From contig JANCRA010000124.1 in the NCBI GenBank assembly GCA_024362935.1, positions 248,001 to 312,000 of the forward strand: a stretch of 64,000 nt of DNA, given 5' to 3'. The DNA comes from Setophaga petechia (Eukaryota > Chordata > Aves > Passeriformes > Parulidae). The notes beneath the pieces were generated by a model that did not search any database, was not told where the DNA came from, and saw only the letters and a list, made by a program, of their open reading frames with translations. Below are positions 1 through 12,600 of this stretch, in pieces (within the stretch, counting starts at the first letter, position 1; every line of letters begins with the position of its first letter). A program made the position numbers and the translations under genes.

Positions 1-1539
1 TGGGGCCAGCTTCTTGAGAGAGGCTGTGCAGGGGAAACAGCCTGTGGTTTGTTTCTCAGTTCTTGAGAATACTTTTTGTGGATCCCTCAAGAAAAACCCC
101 ACCCCAGGACCAGTGTGTCTCACAGGGAGAGACCTGTGAACTGAGATTGGTTTGTGGTTCCAGAGAGTTGTTTAACCTGTGTGCAAAACCAAGTTTTACT
201 TGCATTGCTGGTGAGGCAGACCACATGCTGGGCCAAGTGAGAAGTGAGGAGACACAGATAAAAGGACCTTGTCATCCCTTCTTCTGGGTACCCAGTAGGG
301 AAGGATGTGGAGAAGCTGGAGGGGAACCAGCAAAACATCTGCAAGGTAGGAAAGGGCATGGAGCACATGGCCTGCTGGCAGGAGCTGGGCTTGGCTTGCC
401 TGGATGAGGTGAGGCAGGAGGGAGGTTTAATACCAGCCTATAACTACTGGAAGGGTAATTCCAGATGGCTGAAGGCTCTTTGATAGCCTCAGCTGACACA
501 AGGAGGGGCAGCAGCCACCTAACTCTGAGGCTGTTCTTCAGCTGCAGTCACCAGCAGCTCTGGGGCAAGCACCAGGGAGGCAAGGACCTTGGAGACAGGG
601 GGGTTTAGTCATGGAGACATTCTCTGTCCTGAAGAGAGGATTTTTCTCGTGGCCACAGAAAGCCTGGAGGGGGCTGGGACGGTCTTGTGTCTGTGGGGCT
701 TGAACTGAAACATTTCTCCCTCCCCCCAAGAGCTCTGGTGATGCTGGAGCCCTGCAAACTGGACCACACTCTGGCTTCATCTGACCCTCAGCAGCACAGC
801 AGGGAAGATTGGTAATTTAGGCCAGTCTCTGAAAGATACCCAGTGAAATGTATCTTGGACTAATTAGGCCTTAGGGCTCAGGAATTCAGTTCCAGTTGCC
901 TGGCCTCTGTTTTGACCCCTCCTTCCTTTGAAGTTCATAGAAGAGAGGGGAAAGGAAATGAGAGGAGAGGCCCTGCTTTTCCTGTAAAATGCCTCATTCC
1001 TTATAAAATCGTTTGGCAAAAATCTCTTTCAGCTGGAAAAGCTGAATACTTTAATACATGCCTGCAGTCATTTTCCACCCTTGTCTCAATTCCCCTGGCT
1101 GCTTCGTCACTGCTCTGCATCAGTAAAACTGTAGATGCACACACACAAATGCTTCTCAAAGAGGTAACAGAGAAGATCTGCAAAGGCATGCTAGAGGGCT
1201 TTGAGTTGCAGCATTGTGTTATTTCCTGGGCCAGCTCAAAGTGCACAGCACTATGCAGTACAGAGGCTCCTGCTCCAGCTCAGCTCTGGGTTTTGAGACC
1301 TTCCTTCCAGGACAGCCTGCTGGGACACAGCTTCCAGCCTTTCCCAGGCTGTGAAGAAACCACACTCAAAATCCTCACTTCCATGTTAGCAGGAGGAAAG
1401 CGGCCCAGGTATGGTGAGGGAGAGGCACATAGTGTCTCAGACACGTCCTAGGCACTAGGGGTGTTTCAGAGCAGGGGGGAACCCAAAGCTCCAAAGGAAG
1501 GCAGCTGTATTCTATCTAATAGGAAATTTCCAGTAGGTT
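1..1539. other. Intergenic, no gene seen
   Basis: Open frames here, including a 179-codon plus-strand one at 912-1451, show no domain, splice or composition support. No repeat is recognised. Confidence 0.6.
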
Positions 1540-2060
1540 TTGGTAGGAAGGCATCTCTGGATGTCTGCAGTTCAACTCCCCAGTCCAAAGCTAGATCAGG
1601 TTGTGTTTGACCATGTTGAGTTCTGCATACCTCCGAAGACAGAGACCTAGTCTCTGAATTGTACCACCCTCAGTGGAGGAGCTGTTCCATGCTCAGGTGG
1701 AATGTTCCATCCTGCAGCATTTTTTGTTTTCCCATGTCCTGTCCTTATCTGCTTCTGGAAGAGTCTGTCTCTGCTTTTTCCATGACCGCCATTCAGGAAG
1801 TGGATGACCCGTGTGAGAACTCCCCAGCTGTCCCTTCTCCAGGCTGGAGAAGCCCAGTTCCCTCAATGTCTCTTCATGCACCCTGTGCTGCAGCCTCATA
1901 ACCACCCAGTGGTCACTGCTAGATTCTTTCCAGTTTGTCAGTGTTTTCCTTGTAGGCCCAAACTGAAGGATGCAATAGTGAGATAAGCCTTCAGCAGCAC
2001 AAAGTGGTGAGCAAGAATCACCTCTCCTGTGTAGAAACTGATGAGTCTGCTTCTGGCCTG
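1540..2060 (-). mobile_element. CR1 LINE 3' fragment, old
   Basis: Read on the minus strand this follows the 3' part of the CR1 reverse-transcriptase reading frame and tail. The plus strand shows the reverse complement, with landmarks such as TTCTCCAGGCTGGAGAAGCC, CCCAGTTCCCTCAATGTCTC and GGAATGTTCCA. It is diverged and 5'-truncated. Confidence 0.7.
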
Positions 2061-5000
2061 TTCCTCCAGCTGCTGAGATCGCATCAGGTGACAGGCCTTC
2101 CTCCTGAAACACAGCAACCAGTTGATATTAATTATGGGCTTTTTCTTATCTCTTCTTGTGATGGGTTGAAATACACCAGATGCCTGTGCAGTGGGTTGTC
2201 ATGGGCCCTGATAACTGCCCAGAGTTTCTGTCTCTCTTGGCCAGGGATCCAGAGAGAGCAGTAGGAACTACTGTTTCCCTAGAAAGTGGCCTTGCTGCAA
2301 AATGTGACTTGGAGAGAGTGTATTTAGAGCTGGAGTCATTCTTACTTCTCCTTTTGAGAGGTGAAAGGATGGCCCAAGTGTGGTCAGAGATTTCCTAGAC
2401 CTACATTTAGTGCCCACCTGCAGTCCTCAGGCTGGGAGTTTTCATATCCTGTTTCATACCAAACCTCCCGCACAGCTGCAGGGAGGAGGAGTGAATCCAG
2501 TCACAGTGGCAGGGGCTGAGCTCTGGTATGGGTAAACAGCTGGGAAGAGAGAAGGAGTCTCCAGCTTGCCTTGTGCTCTTCACCTTTGCCTGCATGGGGG
2601 TCTTCAGCAGCACGTAAAGGGCCCATGCTCAGAGTGCCCACTGGCTCCATCTGAGTTCATCTGCCCAGCTGATTCCTGCCTTGGGCATCTAGGAGGCACT
2701 GCCACCTTCCCCAGGCTGCGAGGGGCAGCTCGCTGACCTGAGGCTGGTTGGGCCCTGCTCTGTGCGGGTTGGTTTCCTGCTCTGTGCAGTGAGGGGCACA
2801 GGGAGGCCCAGCACAGCTCACAGATGGTAGGCAGTCACTGGGGTTGCAGAGAGGAACAGCTTTCAGGTAGTGTTTCCACATGCAATTAGCAGAAAATGTC
2901 TCAAAAGCCGTGTATGCAGCTGTGCACCAGTGCAGGGGCATTGGATGCATTAAACCAATAGAGCCACAGGCACCCCAGCAGTTTTCACACAGGTGGCTGC
3001 TGTGTTTCTAATCTGTGTAGTTTTGAAGTGCTAAACCAGCTTGTGATGCAAGGCCAGGCAGGCATTGACTTGGGTGCATGCAGAGCACAGGAGGCCTCAT
3101 GAAAACAAAATGTGGCATGGTGTACTTCGCAGTATTGTCTTGGAGGGGGAAACCATGCTACAGATTTATGTTAGAAGCTGGATTTCCAAACTCATTAGAG
3201 TGATTTTATTGGGTGAGTCATGTCAAAACTGCTTTAAGGTTAGAAGTAAAATTAAAAATTAGGCTGAAAAGCTGTTATTCACAAGCAAAAACTGATTCAA
3301 GACATTTATCTTTCATTTTTACGGACTGTAGACAAGGGAGAACTGTGAGAAGACTAGTTACTATGTAACTGTATGAGTAACGACACTCCCTAGTGACGTT
3401 TGATAGGATTGAGTATATTTAACTTGCAGGCTGTGTTACATTCTAAGCTGTGATCTTGGGCAAGGTCCTTGGATGCTTATAAAAATGAGACGAGTCAAAA
3501 AAAAAAGAGCAGTAGAAGTAAGGAAGGGACAGGAAATCATATTTGTGGCATGGCAGGCAACAGCTGTTCTTCAGGGCTAGCCCCAGCCCCAGTTCTTGCC
3601 TTGAAATCATCAGCACCAGCAAGACACTCAGTCTGCTGTCCAGAAGCAGTGGTCTCACCGCACTGTCACCAGTGTGAAATGCTTTTTGCCATGATGGGAC
3701 TTGGCTTTGGAGAAAACCAAACTGTCTGACAGCACGGTGAGGCCAAATCTGCACCCAGTTTGCAGACTTGGAGGGCTGGGCTTTGATAGCACACACTTTC
3801 CACCACTCTGCCCTGTGCACCGTGGTGAGAAAGCATCCAGGGAGCTGGAATTTCTTGTTCTTGGAAGAGCTCTCCCTTCAGGCTGTTCCTCCCTGGTACT
3901 CCAAACAAAAGCAGTCTCGGTGCCTCATAATGTCCAAGCAGTTTGCCCTTCATTTGGCCATGTCTCCACCTCTGGTATTTCTTGTGGGGTTCAGTGCAGG
4001 AAACTAGCTGCTGTCTCTTAGGATGGACAGTGTCCAGCTGGAGAAGGATACTTTCTCCCAGATTGAGGGAGTCCGCAACAACCACGGTGCCTCTCACCCA
4101 TTTGTGTAGAAGCCTGGCAAGGGAAGAAATTTATCAAGTTTTTTTTTCCCAGATGGCAAGAGAGGGATGGGCTGACAGGAGGGATGGCACAGGGACAGAG
4201 ACATTCCAGCAGCCTGTACTGCTGCTTGGCTGTGGAGGCAGCATGGAATCTGGTGTCCTTCTTGTTGCTTTGTGTATAATCTGGCCATAACAAACCAGAG
4301 TGGACAAGGCACAATTGCTTGACTAGCATAACCCTTCAATTACAAGTGGTTTATTTGGTTTTTAATCAATACCTGTAATATCATCATGTGGCAGGGTGGC
4401 TGGATGAGATCCTTGAGTATTCTGTCCCTGTCACTGGAAAGCGCACACACATACACACACACACACACACCTCACAAGGGGCTGAAGTCAAAAAGTCAAA
4501 AGTTTGAGAGTCTTGGAAATATCTGCTGGCACTCTCCTCTTACTGTTTTCATGGTCAGAACCCCAAGCCAAGTGATGGAAGCCGAGCTCGTCCTGGAAAA
4601 GGGAGGAAAGCCAGCTATTTGACTGCAGAAAAAAAAAAAACCCAAAACCCAGTTGCCTGCAGAATCCCTTCTAAGCCAAGGTGGGAACACACAGCTGCCA
4701 GGGTGGGTCAGTTTGGACTCATCTGAGAACAAAGACAAACTTTGCAGGCATTTGCACCTAGGTAGGATTTTCTTTTATCTGTGCAACTTGAGAAACTGAA
4801 GGCAGTACCTAGTCATTTAATCTCAATTGTCTGCCACAGACCGCGTTTTACACTTCATTGAGTAACTTGGTATAGCACCTTCACCACTGCTTTTCTGACC
4901 GATTTGTCTCACCTGACTGATTTCAGACCCCCAGCAGTGCTCATGGTGGTGGAGCCTCTGGAGTTCTCCAGTTCACACCCCTCCATTCAAACCAGGGATG

Positions 5001-5559
5001 ACTAACCTGAAGCAGCTCGGCTCGAAGGTGACCGGGGCTGGGAATGTCCGTGGGCCAGTAGAGATGAACACCCGGGGCAGCCCCTGGTGCACCTCTGTGT
5101 GCACGCAGCTCCTCCTGTTCTCACCTGCCCAGAATGGCCAGGGGCTGCAGCTGAGCCCAGGGTGACATGTAAGGTCGCATGAGACCCAGCAGCACAAAAA
5201 CCAGCAGGGCCTTCTGAAGGTCTCCTGCTGTGGCATATGACAGGTCTCTTCCCAGAATGATGTCAGGATAGGTGTGGCTTTGTGCAGCCATGTCCAGGAA
5301 CCACTCCCCAGGGATGGAGACCTTCTCCCTCCCCGGTGCACTATATCTTTGCCTATCCAAGTTGTGGCAGCTGTGGTGGTGGATTCCTCTGCTTGCAGCA
5401 ATGGCAATAAGCACAGCCACAATGCCTGCCTATGCTGAGGGTGGCTGAGGAGGCACACCATGCAGTGGGTATTGGCTGTGAGTCTGATGTTTGCACTACA
5501 AGGAAAGGAGACCTACTGGAGACCTTTGATACTTCCCAGCTTGGCTGTGCAAGCTTCTT
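2061..5559. other. Intergenic, AC repeat only
   Basis: It holds the AC microsatellite at 4444-4472 and short A- and T-runs. No coding signal is seen. Confidence 0.6.
4444..4472. repeat. (AC)n microsatellite
   Basis: About 14 AC units with one AT interruption. Confidence 0.9.
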
Positions 5560-5645
5560 GAAGCTGTCCTTGCTCTGAGTGCAGCTTTGGAGCTGGGCAC
5601 ATCCAGAGGTTCCCTTCCAACCTAAATTTTCACAGGATTCTGTTG
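5560..5645 (+). mobile_element. CR1 3' tail fragment
   Basis: About 85 bases end with CCAGAGGTTCCCTTCCAACC followed by AGGATTCTG, the standard CR1 3' end with its degenerate octamer tail. The rest of the element is absent. Confidence 0.6.
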
Positions 5646-7959
5646 TAATGGCAGGTGTACTTAGGTTTTATTTATTTTCTTCTAAACAGGAACTTATTGA
5701 GAACAAAATAGTCATAGCTGGACTAGTGTTGAGGTGAGAAGGTTGTACAGAGCCTTTTTTTAAATTGCCATCCCAGAAGAGCTTTACCAAAATGGCAAGT
5801 TGCCACCCAGTACCAGTCAATTGATGACCTGGGGCTTTTTATGCTTGTTGGCCAAGTCACAGCACCACTCCAGCACAGACAGGCCATGGTTTTGGCAGAG
5901 GATCCACTAAAGGTCCCATGTGATTACTGGCATCTACAGGTATGACCCTCAATAAAACTTTGGCTCCTGTTTTGTACTCATTTTGTTCCTTGAGTATTTT
6001 TACATTTATTACTTTTAGTGGAAGTATTTCTGTGCCAGGGAACATAAAACTCAGAAGAGCAACAGCACAGGTCTGCAGAAAACAGAAATGTTATGTCTCT
6101 CTCTTACTACACATATAAATGCAGATATATACTTACATATTCTTTTTCTGTTCTTTACAGTGCTGGAAATAATCATTATGAGGGAGAGGCTGACATGGTG
6201 AAAGACAGAGCCTTGCTCCAGAGGGGTATCTCTAAATGGGAGGACTGGACCACCAGAGTTTACACAGCTCAGGCAGCAGAAGTGTCAGTGGCATCTGATA
6301 CACAGGGGTGAGGGAGCAATAACCCTGAGGATTGGTTCAGACTGAGAAGTGACTGGTGGATAGAACTTGGAGGTAACTCTGAAAAGAGCTTGAACATGGG
6401 CCAAAAGTAATTCTCATTGTGTATAATGCACACTGCTTACTGAGCTGTACAAGGAGGACCACAGCCAGCCCAGCAGAGGGGTGTTGGAGACTCCTGTGTA
6501 GCTGTGACTCCAGAAAGCTTTTCAAGAGGATTCATTACAGTGAGGAGAAATGGATAATGATGCTGGCCAAGTTCAAGATTCTTCCACAGCCCTCGCAAAG
6601 CTGCTGAGGTTACAGGTAGTCAGACCAGTGGAAACCAAAGTGTTTAAGCGGGGAGACTGAAGCATGTAGGCATGCTGGCAGAAGACAGCAGGCAAAATGT
6701 CTTGCTGTACATTAGGCACTGGAATGAACAGTACACAGCCTACTGGCATGGCCGAAATAACTCATTGCCTGGATGGGGCAGCCATGTGAGCTGTGCTTCC
6801 TCCCAGGACCATCACTTCTGGTATGCTGGTGAGGTAAAGGTTACGGTGTCTTGCAACACCGCCTGTTCTCAGTAAAAATGGCAGGTTTTTGGCACTGTCT
6901 ACTGTCCCTCAGCTTATTCTTAAGTCTGGCTGCTGCTAGGTGGCATTTTTTCTGAAGGCCTGGGGTCCTTGGCCGCAATATGTTTCCAGTGTTGCTCTTT
7001 CTGAGATACCACTGTGGTTCCTGCTGGGTGGGTTTCTTGCTATCATACCATCTCATATTGCATGAAACTGAAATGGCTGGAACAGTCTCTGCCCTAAGCT
7101 GTTGGTGCAGCAGCAGCCATGGTGTTAAACACTAGCAGAAGTTGCTTATTTCCCCTGAAGGGGGATCTTTATAGCTCTGCCCTGATTTTCTGTTGTAGTC
7201 CCAGAAATACTGTAACTCTGACGGCAGGGGTTAGAAATTTGATTTGTTAAGACATTGCAATGGCATTATGTCTTGGGTTTTTCAGAATTTCCTGGATGTT
7301 ACTGAAACAGGATAATCACTTACTTATGTGCAACCAATGACCACATGGAAGCTGCTCACAAAAGAAGCAGCAGTCTCTTTGCTAACAAAGGAACTCCTTA
7401 CTGCTTTATTTTTCCAACAAAAAAATTTCCAAACGTAGTGATTAAATTTATCCCTTTGTTCCGATTTTTGTGTTTATTCTCACAAGAGAGCCCAGTGAGG
7501 GGATGGAAGACAGGGTTCCTTGGTATTGTAATAAGAGCCCTGGTCTGAAGATTTTTTTCTGTTGGTAATTATTCTTAGCTCAAAAATGCCAGAATTATGA
7601 AGATTTTTCTTCTTTGGACTCTTTTGTCTAGTGTGTTCACATTACCATAGATGGAATACTTTGGAGAAGCTATAAGATTTCAGTTTAATCAGGTCCAGGC
7701 ACAAATTTTGGACCAACCACTAATACAGCAGGGCATCAGCAACATCTGTCTCCCCTCTGCACACAGATAGAAGGGGACTCCAGAGCTAACCAGGCATGAC
7801 AGAAAGATTTGCTTATACAAGAACCATCTTCCCTTTTCTCCTCTTCAGTCTTCCTCTTGTTCTCCCAAATGCAAATCGGTAACACTGATTATTAACACCA
7901 GGTCTGAAAAACATTTCTATGTTTAAATGTGAGGACAGATGGGTGTTTGAGGGATATTA
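5646..7959. other. Intergenic, no gene seen
   Basis: Moderately AT-rich unique sequence without recognised repeat or exon. Confidence 0.6.
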
Positions 7960-8520
7960 GCCAACCAGGAATGCATAATCAGCACGGTAATTAACAACAG
8001 TCAACACATCCAACGGCTTGGACATCCCACGTCGGGATTCCTAGGACTGAGAGACCTAAGAAGTAGTAGACTGGAGGAGGAGCCAGCTTCCCGAGGGGAA
8101 TGGAACTCTGGTGAGCTGCGGTAGAGCGGTTTGCCCAGGGGCGTGGCTGGAACTAAGGAGATGTGGTCGGAAGAACTACTCGTGGTAGCTAAGCAGGTCA
8201 GGAGGACGGTGAGGAGGGGCTGGGTTGGGTCTCTGTCCCCGCGTGGGTCTGGTGCATGAGCTGGACCTGTGGTGGGATACAGGGGTGGAGAGTGCTGCCC
8301 GGGGATGGCCCAGCTTGGTCACACCAACAGGAGAACCCCAAAGTGAAGGGCCAGACTGCTGTCCTCCGACCATCATTCTGGAAATGAAGCAGAAAACCGT
8401 GTATGGGGCTTCACCCAGAGTGGCCCCTGCGCATCTCCCGTGCCTTCAGGCAGGACGCAGCGCCTCCAGAAGCCAAGGAAGCGGCGGCATGTGCGGGTTG
8501 CGTTCAGTCTTCCCTAAAGG
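7960..8520 (+). other. CpG-richer patch of unknown role
   Basis: CpG is clearly more frequent here than in the flanks (for example around 8018-8035, 8118-8145, 8235-8250 and 8440-8500). An ATG at 8161 opens a short frame MWSEELLVVAKQVRRT that runs into the donor-like ACGGTGAGG near 8208. A consensus-like donor CGGTAAGT lies at 8851-8858. These hints would fit a promoter with a first exon, an lncRNA, or an old mobile element. None is proven. Confidence 0.3.
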
Positions 8521-8974
8521 CTGCACCTGAGCTTAATTGTATTTGGGAAGTGCCCAGGTTACTTTTTCACAGCCTCAACCCTTGGAGTGATGTTTATGTT
8601 TCCTTTTCTTTCTCCCTGCACCCTCACATTTGCAGATGATTCACCGGCCCCTGGCCAGAGGCAGTTAAGACTAAATCAATCAGGTGTTAATGATCCACCT
8701 GCAGGCTGGACTTTCGCAGCCTCCGTGAACCAATTCTCTTTCTTGGTCACATCCCCAAACGGTGAAACGTTGTGTCATCTGACATCAGCTGTTGTCCCTC
8801 GTTTGTCTCTCTGGGGAAGGTACCAGGCTAAATAATGAGATCCTCTCTCTCGGTAAGTTTGCTGTGGCTGGTACCTTCAGCATCCACCAGAGAACAGTCA
8901 CTCTGTAGGACTGTAAACCCTGCATCTTCGTAGTGTTAAAGTAGCATGAGTGATTTATGCTGGGACATCACAGT

Positions 8975-9670
8975 AGCATAGAATGGTTTGGGTTGGAAGC
9001 AAACTGTCCTGCCATAGCTCTCCCCATCCCAGCCCCACCAAGGCAGGACCATCTCCCTCTAGACCTCTCTGGTCAGAGCTCCATGCAGTCTGGCACTGAA
9101 CACTTCCAGAGCTGGGGCATCCAGAGCCTCTCTGAGCAACATGTTCCAATGCCTCACCACCCTCACAGTAAATAAATTATTCCTCATATCTAGTCTGAAT
9201 CTGCCTTCTTTCAGTTTAAAGCCATTTCCCCTTGTCTTATCACTATGTACTCTTGTAAAAAGAGCAGCTCTCTCCAGCTCTCTTTTAGCCCCATTAGGTA
9301 CTGGAAGGCCACTACAAGGTCACCTCAGAGCCTTCTCCTCTTCAGGCACAACACCCTAACTTGCTTGGACTGTCCTCATAGCAGAGATGCTCCATCCCTT
9401 TGATCATCTTGGTGCCCATCCTCTGGACTCACTCCAATAGTTCCATGTCCTCCCTGTGCTGGGACCCCAGAGCTGGATGCAGGGTTCCAGCTGGGCTCTC
9501 ACCAGAGCAGAGCAGAGGGGCACAAACCCCTCCCTCCCCTGCTGCCCACACTGCTTTGGATGCAGCCCAGGACACGTTTGGCTCTCTGGGCTGGGAGTGC
9601 TCATGGCTGGGTCATGTCCAGCCTTTTGCCAACTAGAACCCCTAATTCTTTTTCCTCGACTTCAGTCATG
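8975..9670 (-). mobile_element. CR1 LINE 3' end (about 0.7 kb)
   Basis: The plus strand begins ATAGAATGGTTTGGGTTGGA, the reverse complement of the canonical CR1 3' terminus. It continues through CACCACCCTCACAGTAAATA, CCTCTGGACTCACTCCAATA and GGATGCAGCCCAGGACACGT. These encode, in reverse, the C-terminal end of CR1 ORF2. It is well preserved but 5'-truncated and broken by frameshifts. Confidence 0.88.
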
Positions 9671-12600
9671 GCAGAGGGAGGAAGGGTGCTGGGTCTTGTG
9701 CAAGTTACAGTTCTGAATTTAGGGAATCTTCCATGGAACATATTCTCCAGAAACTTAGACAACCAGCCAGCTCATACTAGCAGGCAGTCAGAACAATAAA
9801 CCAGAAGGGAGGACTGAAATGCTCTTAATACATCCTCTGCTGAAAGCAGGCTAACCCCAATGTCAGGTCTAGTTGTTCTGAGTCTTTTCAATTTATGTTT
9901 GTGGTATCTCCAAGACCAGAGACCCTACCAGCCCAGTGGTACATGTATGCATCTCTTCTGCAGGGAAGTAACTTTTTCTTGTACCTAAACAGCAGTTTCT
10001 CTGTGCCAAGTCTTTGCCCAAAGGATGGTAAAGTAAACACGTGCCTTTGCCACACACATCCTCTTCCTTGGGCACACAGGGACAACAGTGAGAAGTGAGG
10101 CCACAAGCACTGTCTGCCCATTGGGAAGGAGTCTTGGGGCAGGGAGGCATCTGTGACTCAGAATGCATGGGGAAGTAGCAAGGAATCCCAGTACTGTAGT
10201 CTGTAGTGGGGCTGGAGCTAAAACAGAAAAGGCACTTCCTGAAGTTGAGACCAGCCTCGTTTGCCCTCCTGCTGTGCCTGTCCACACAGGACTGGTGGGA
10301 GAGATGGTGGCAAGGACAGGGCTTTCTCACTGTCTCCCACAGGCAGCAGGGCCACAGTGAGTCTTTCCCTGCAGTTTCAGCTGCTGCCAGTGGGTTGGAG
10401 CTGTGCCTTCCAGGCAGGGGTTTGGCCCACAGCTGACTTTTACACTGGGGTTTAAGGGCTTGGTTTGCAGAAGGGAGTGTGATGGCATTTCAGGCATGAT
10501 GACTATGGTTTCCATAGCAGCCCGAAGGCCTGAGTCAGCATCTCCCTGCTGCTGTGACTGGAAAGATTTGTTCCAGGCTGGCACATGAAAACACAACGCT
10601 GGAGCAGACAAGGGTAGTGTGTATAAGGTTTGAGGTATCTTGAGAGCAGGAAATATACCAAAGAGAGGATCACATCAGTTTTTCTCACAGCTAAATGTGG
10701 GGATCCCTTTTGAAGAGTGGGGGTTGCTTGTGCCCACCTGAAGGGTGAGTGCTCTCTTTAGCATGAAGCTCCTTTCAGCTTCTTCCAAGCATATCTGCTT
10801 GTGCTCTTGCCATGTGCTGGCTGGGGCTGTGCAAGTGTGCAAAGTGCTGTATCCAGATATGCACTGGCTCAAACTTCCTGGATGGCTGGAGAGCCGAAGC
10901 ATGGTTCTCTCTTACCCCTCTTATCTCAAACACAGAGATAACTGTGTTTGTCTTTGCAGTTGCAATTTGAGAGCAGGCGTCATCAGTGTGAAGGAATAGC
11001 AAGAACTACTCTGAGCTCTTTGTAGCCCATTGCAACTCAGGACATACACTGAGCAGGGAGCTGCAAATTATCATTACCACCAGCAGTGCAAAACTCTGCC
11101 TTCTGCATCCATGGGAGTCAGAGAGCATAAAACTCTCAGGCAGTTCACCACAAGCCCTGACCTCTGATCATCTGCTTTTATTGAGAATGTCAAGAGAAAG
11201 TCTGTCTGGAAAGGCAAGACTTCATCCGTCATGCACCCATCCATGTTGGGCCCCTGGCCAGGGTATGCACTCTGGTTAATATCCTCAGCACTCACTGTGC
11301 AGGGTTTGCGTGTAAGAAAAGATTCGGTGGCTCTGCTCAGGATGGCCAAAAGCAAGCCAATTAGACATGAAGAGATAATTCCCCCTCCCTGAACTGGGAA
11401 AAGACATAAATAGTCATTTGAGTACTGTCAACCTTTTCTGGCATTCAAGATAAGGTTCAATCTTACATGAGCAGCAAAATATCTTTTCTTTTGATGGGGC
11501 ATTCTTCTAATGAATGTGTGAACAGATTCAAATTACCAGCTCACTGTGTCCCCCTGTACAACAGACCAGTGACAAATGGCACTGTAAGGATGTGGGAAAA
11601 CCCCCCAGTGTTTCTTTAAGTGCTCTATTTTGAGACCAGTAAGCACTGAGTAAACACTGGTGTGCTGGGAGCAAGCTGTGCTTGAAACATGAAACTCCTC
11701 TGAGAAAGGTCATTTGCTCTCTTTGGGTGCATCACAGGATTGCTAGCAGGAACCAGCTCTAACTAAGCACAATGTGGAAAAACCTGTCCCATGTCCATCC
11801 CTCAGGGCTCATGTCCATCCCCAGCCCCCTGCTGCCTTTTTTGGCTGTGTGTTCCCTGTCCCTCTCCACTGTAAAGAAGTTGGCATCTCCTCCTAATGGA
11901 CTCTTGCCTGGTTTCACACCTCCTGTGTCCAAAGGTGTGTCCGGATTTTGAACTCCTGTAACCTGTGAGCAGTCTCCTTGCCCCATCTGCCACCGAGAAT
12001 GTCTGTCCAAAGCAGTAACAGAACCTGCCCTTGGGTCCAGAACAGCCCAAGCTCCACTTCTCAATACAGCCACAGCTCCCAGGACTCATTAGCTGCCTCA
12101 CAATGTGTTTGTAAATCTGTGTGTGCAGTGAAGTGAATTAGCATTAGTGAGGCTAATTTATTTCTTGGAGGTTGCCAAAACAAATGTTGCAACTCAGGCT
12201 TACTCTGCCATAGGATTTTGGTGTGCAGGATTGTATTGGTTCTCTTCTACACATTGACTCATCAGGACTAAGACTCCTATAATGGGGTTTTGACTTCCAA
12301 AACTACCCAGATTTGCCTGGAGCTGTGGCACCTCCGTGCCCCAGCAGTCTTATTCTTTGTCCTGTGCTCCAGTGCAAGATGTCTCCCCTGCCTTTTTATA
12401 TACAAGGACCTTGCAGAGGCGAATGTATGAACAGAGACATACACGATCCTCAGGATGATGTTTTGCCAGGTACAATAGCCCAGGGTAAGACACACAGAGA
12501 TGTTGCTCTGTACACAATGTGGACCCACAGCACAATGCAGTGTTTGGGCAGAAGAGGGGGAGTGTGGGTATGGTCAAAGGTTTTCAGCTTCTGATCCAGC

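Noticed and set aside
912..1451. 179-codon plus-strand open frame
   Set aside because: No recognisable domain, no promoter or splice context, and composition like surrounding non-coding DNA. Probably chance.
2157..2205. LTR-like start (TGTGATGGGTTGA) resembling the reverse complement of the LTR end
   Set aside because: Similarity fades after about 15-25 bases and no matching opposite end is found.
8625..8660. FADDS reading on the plus strand, like a reverse-transcriptase active site
   Set aside because: There is no other reverse-transcriptase motif before or after it. Five residues can occur by chance.
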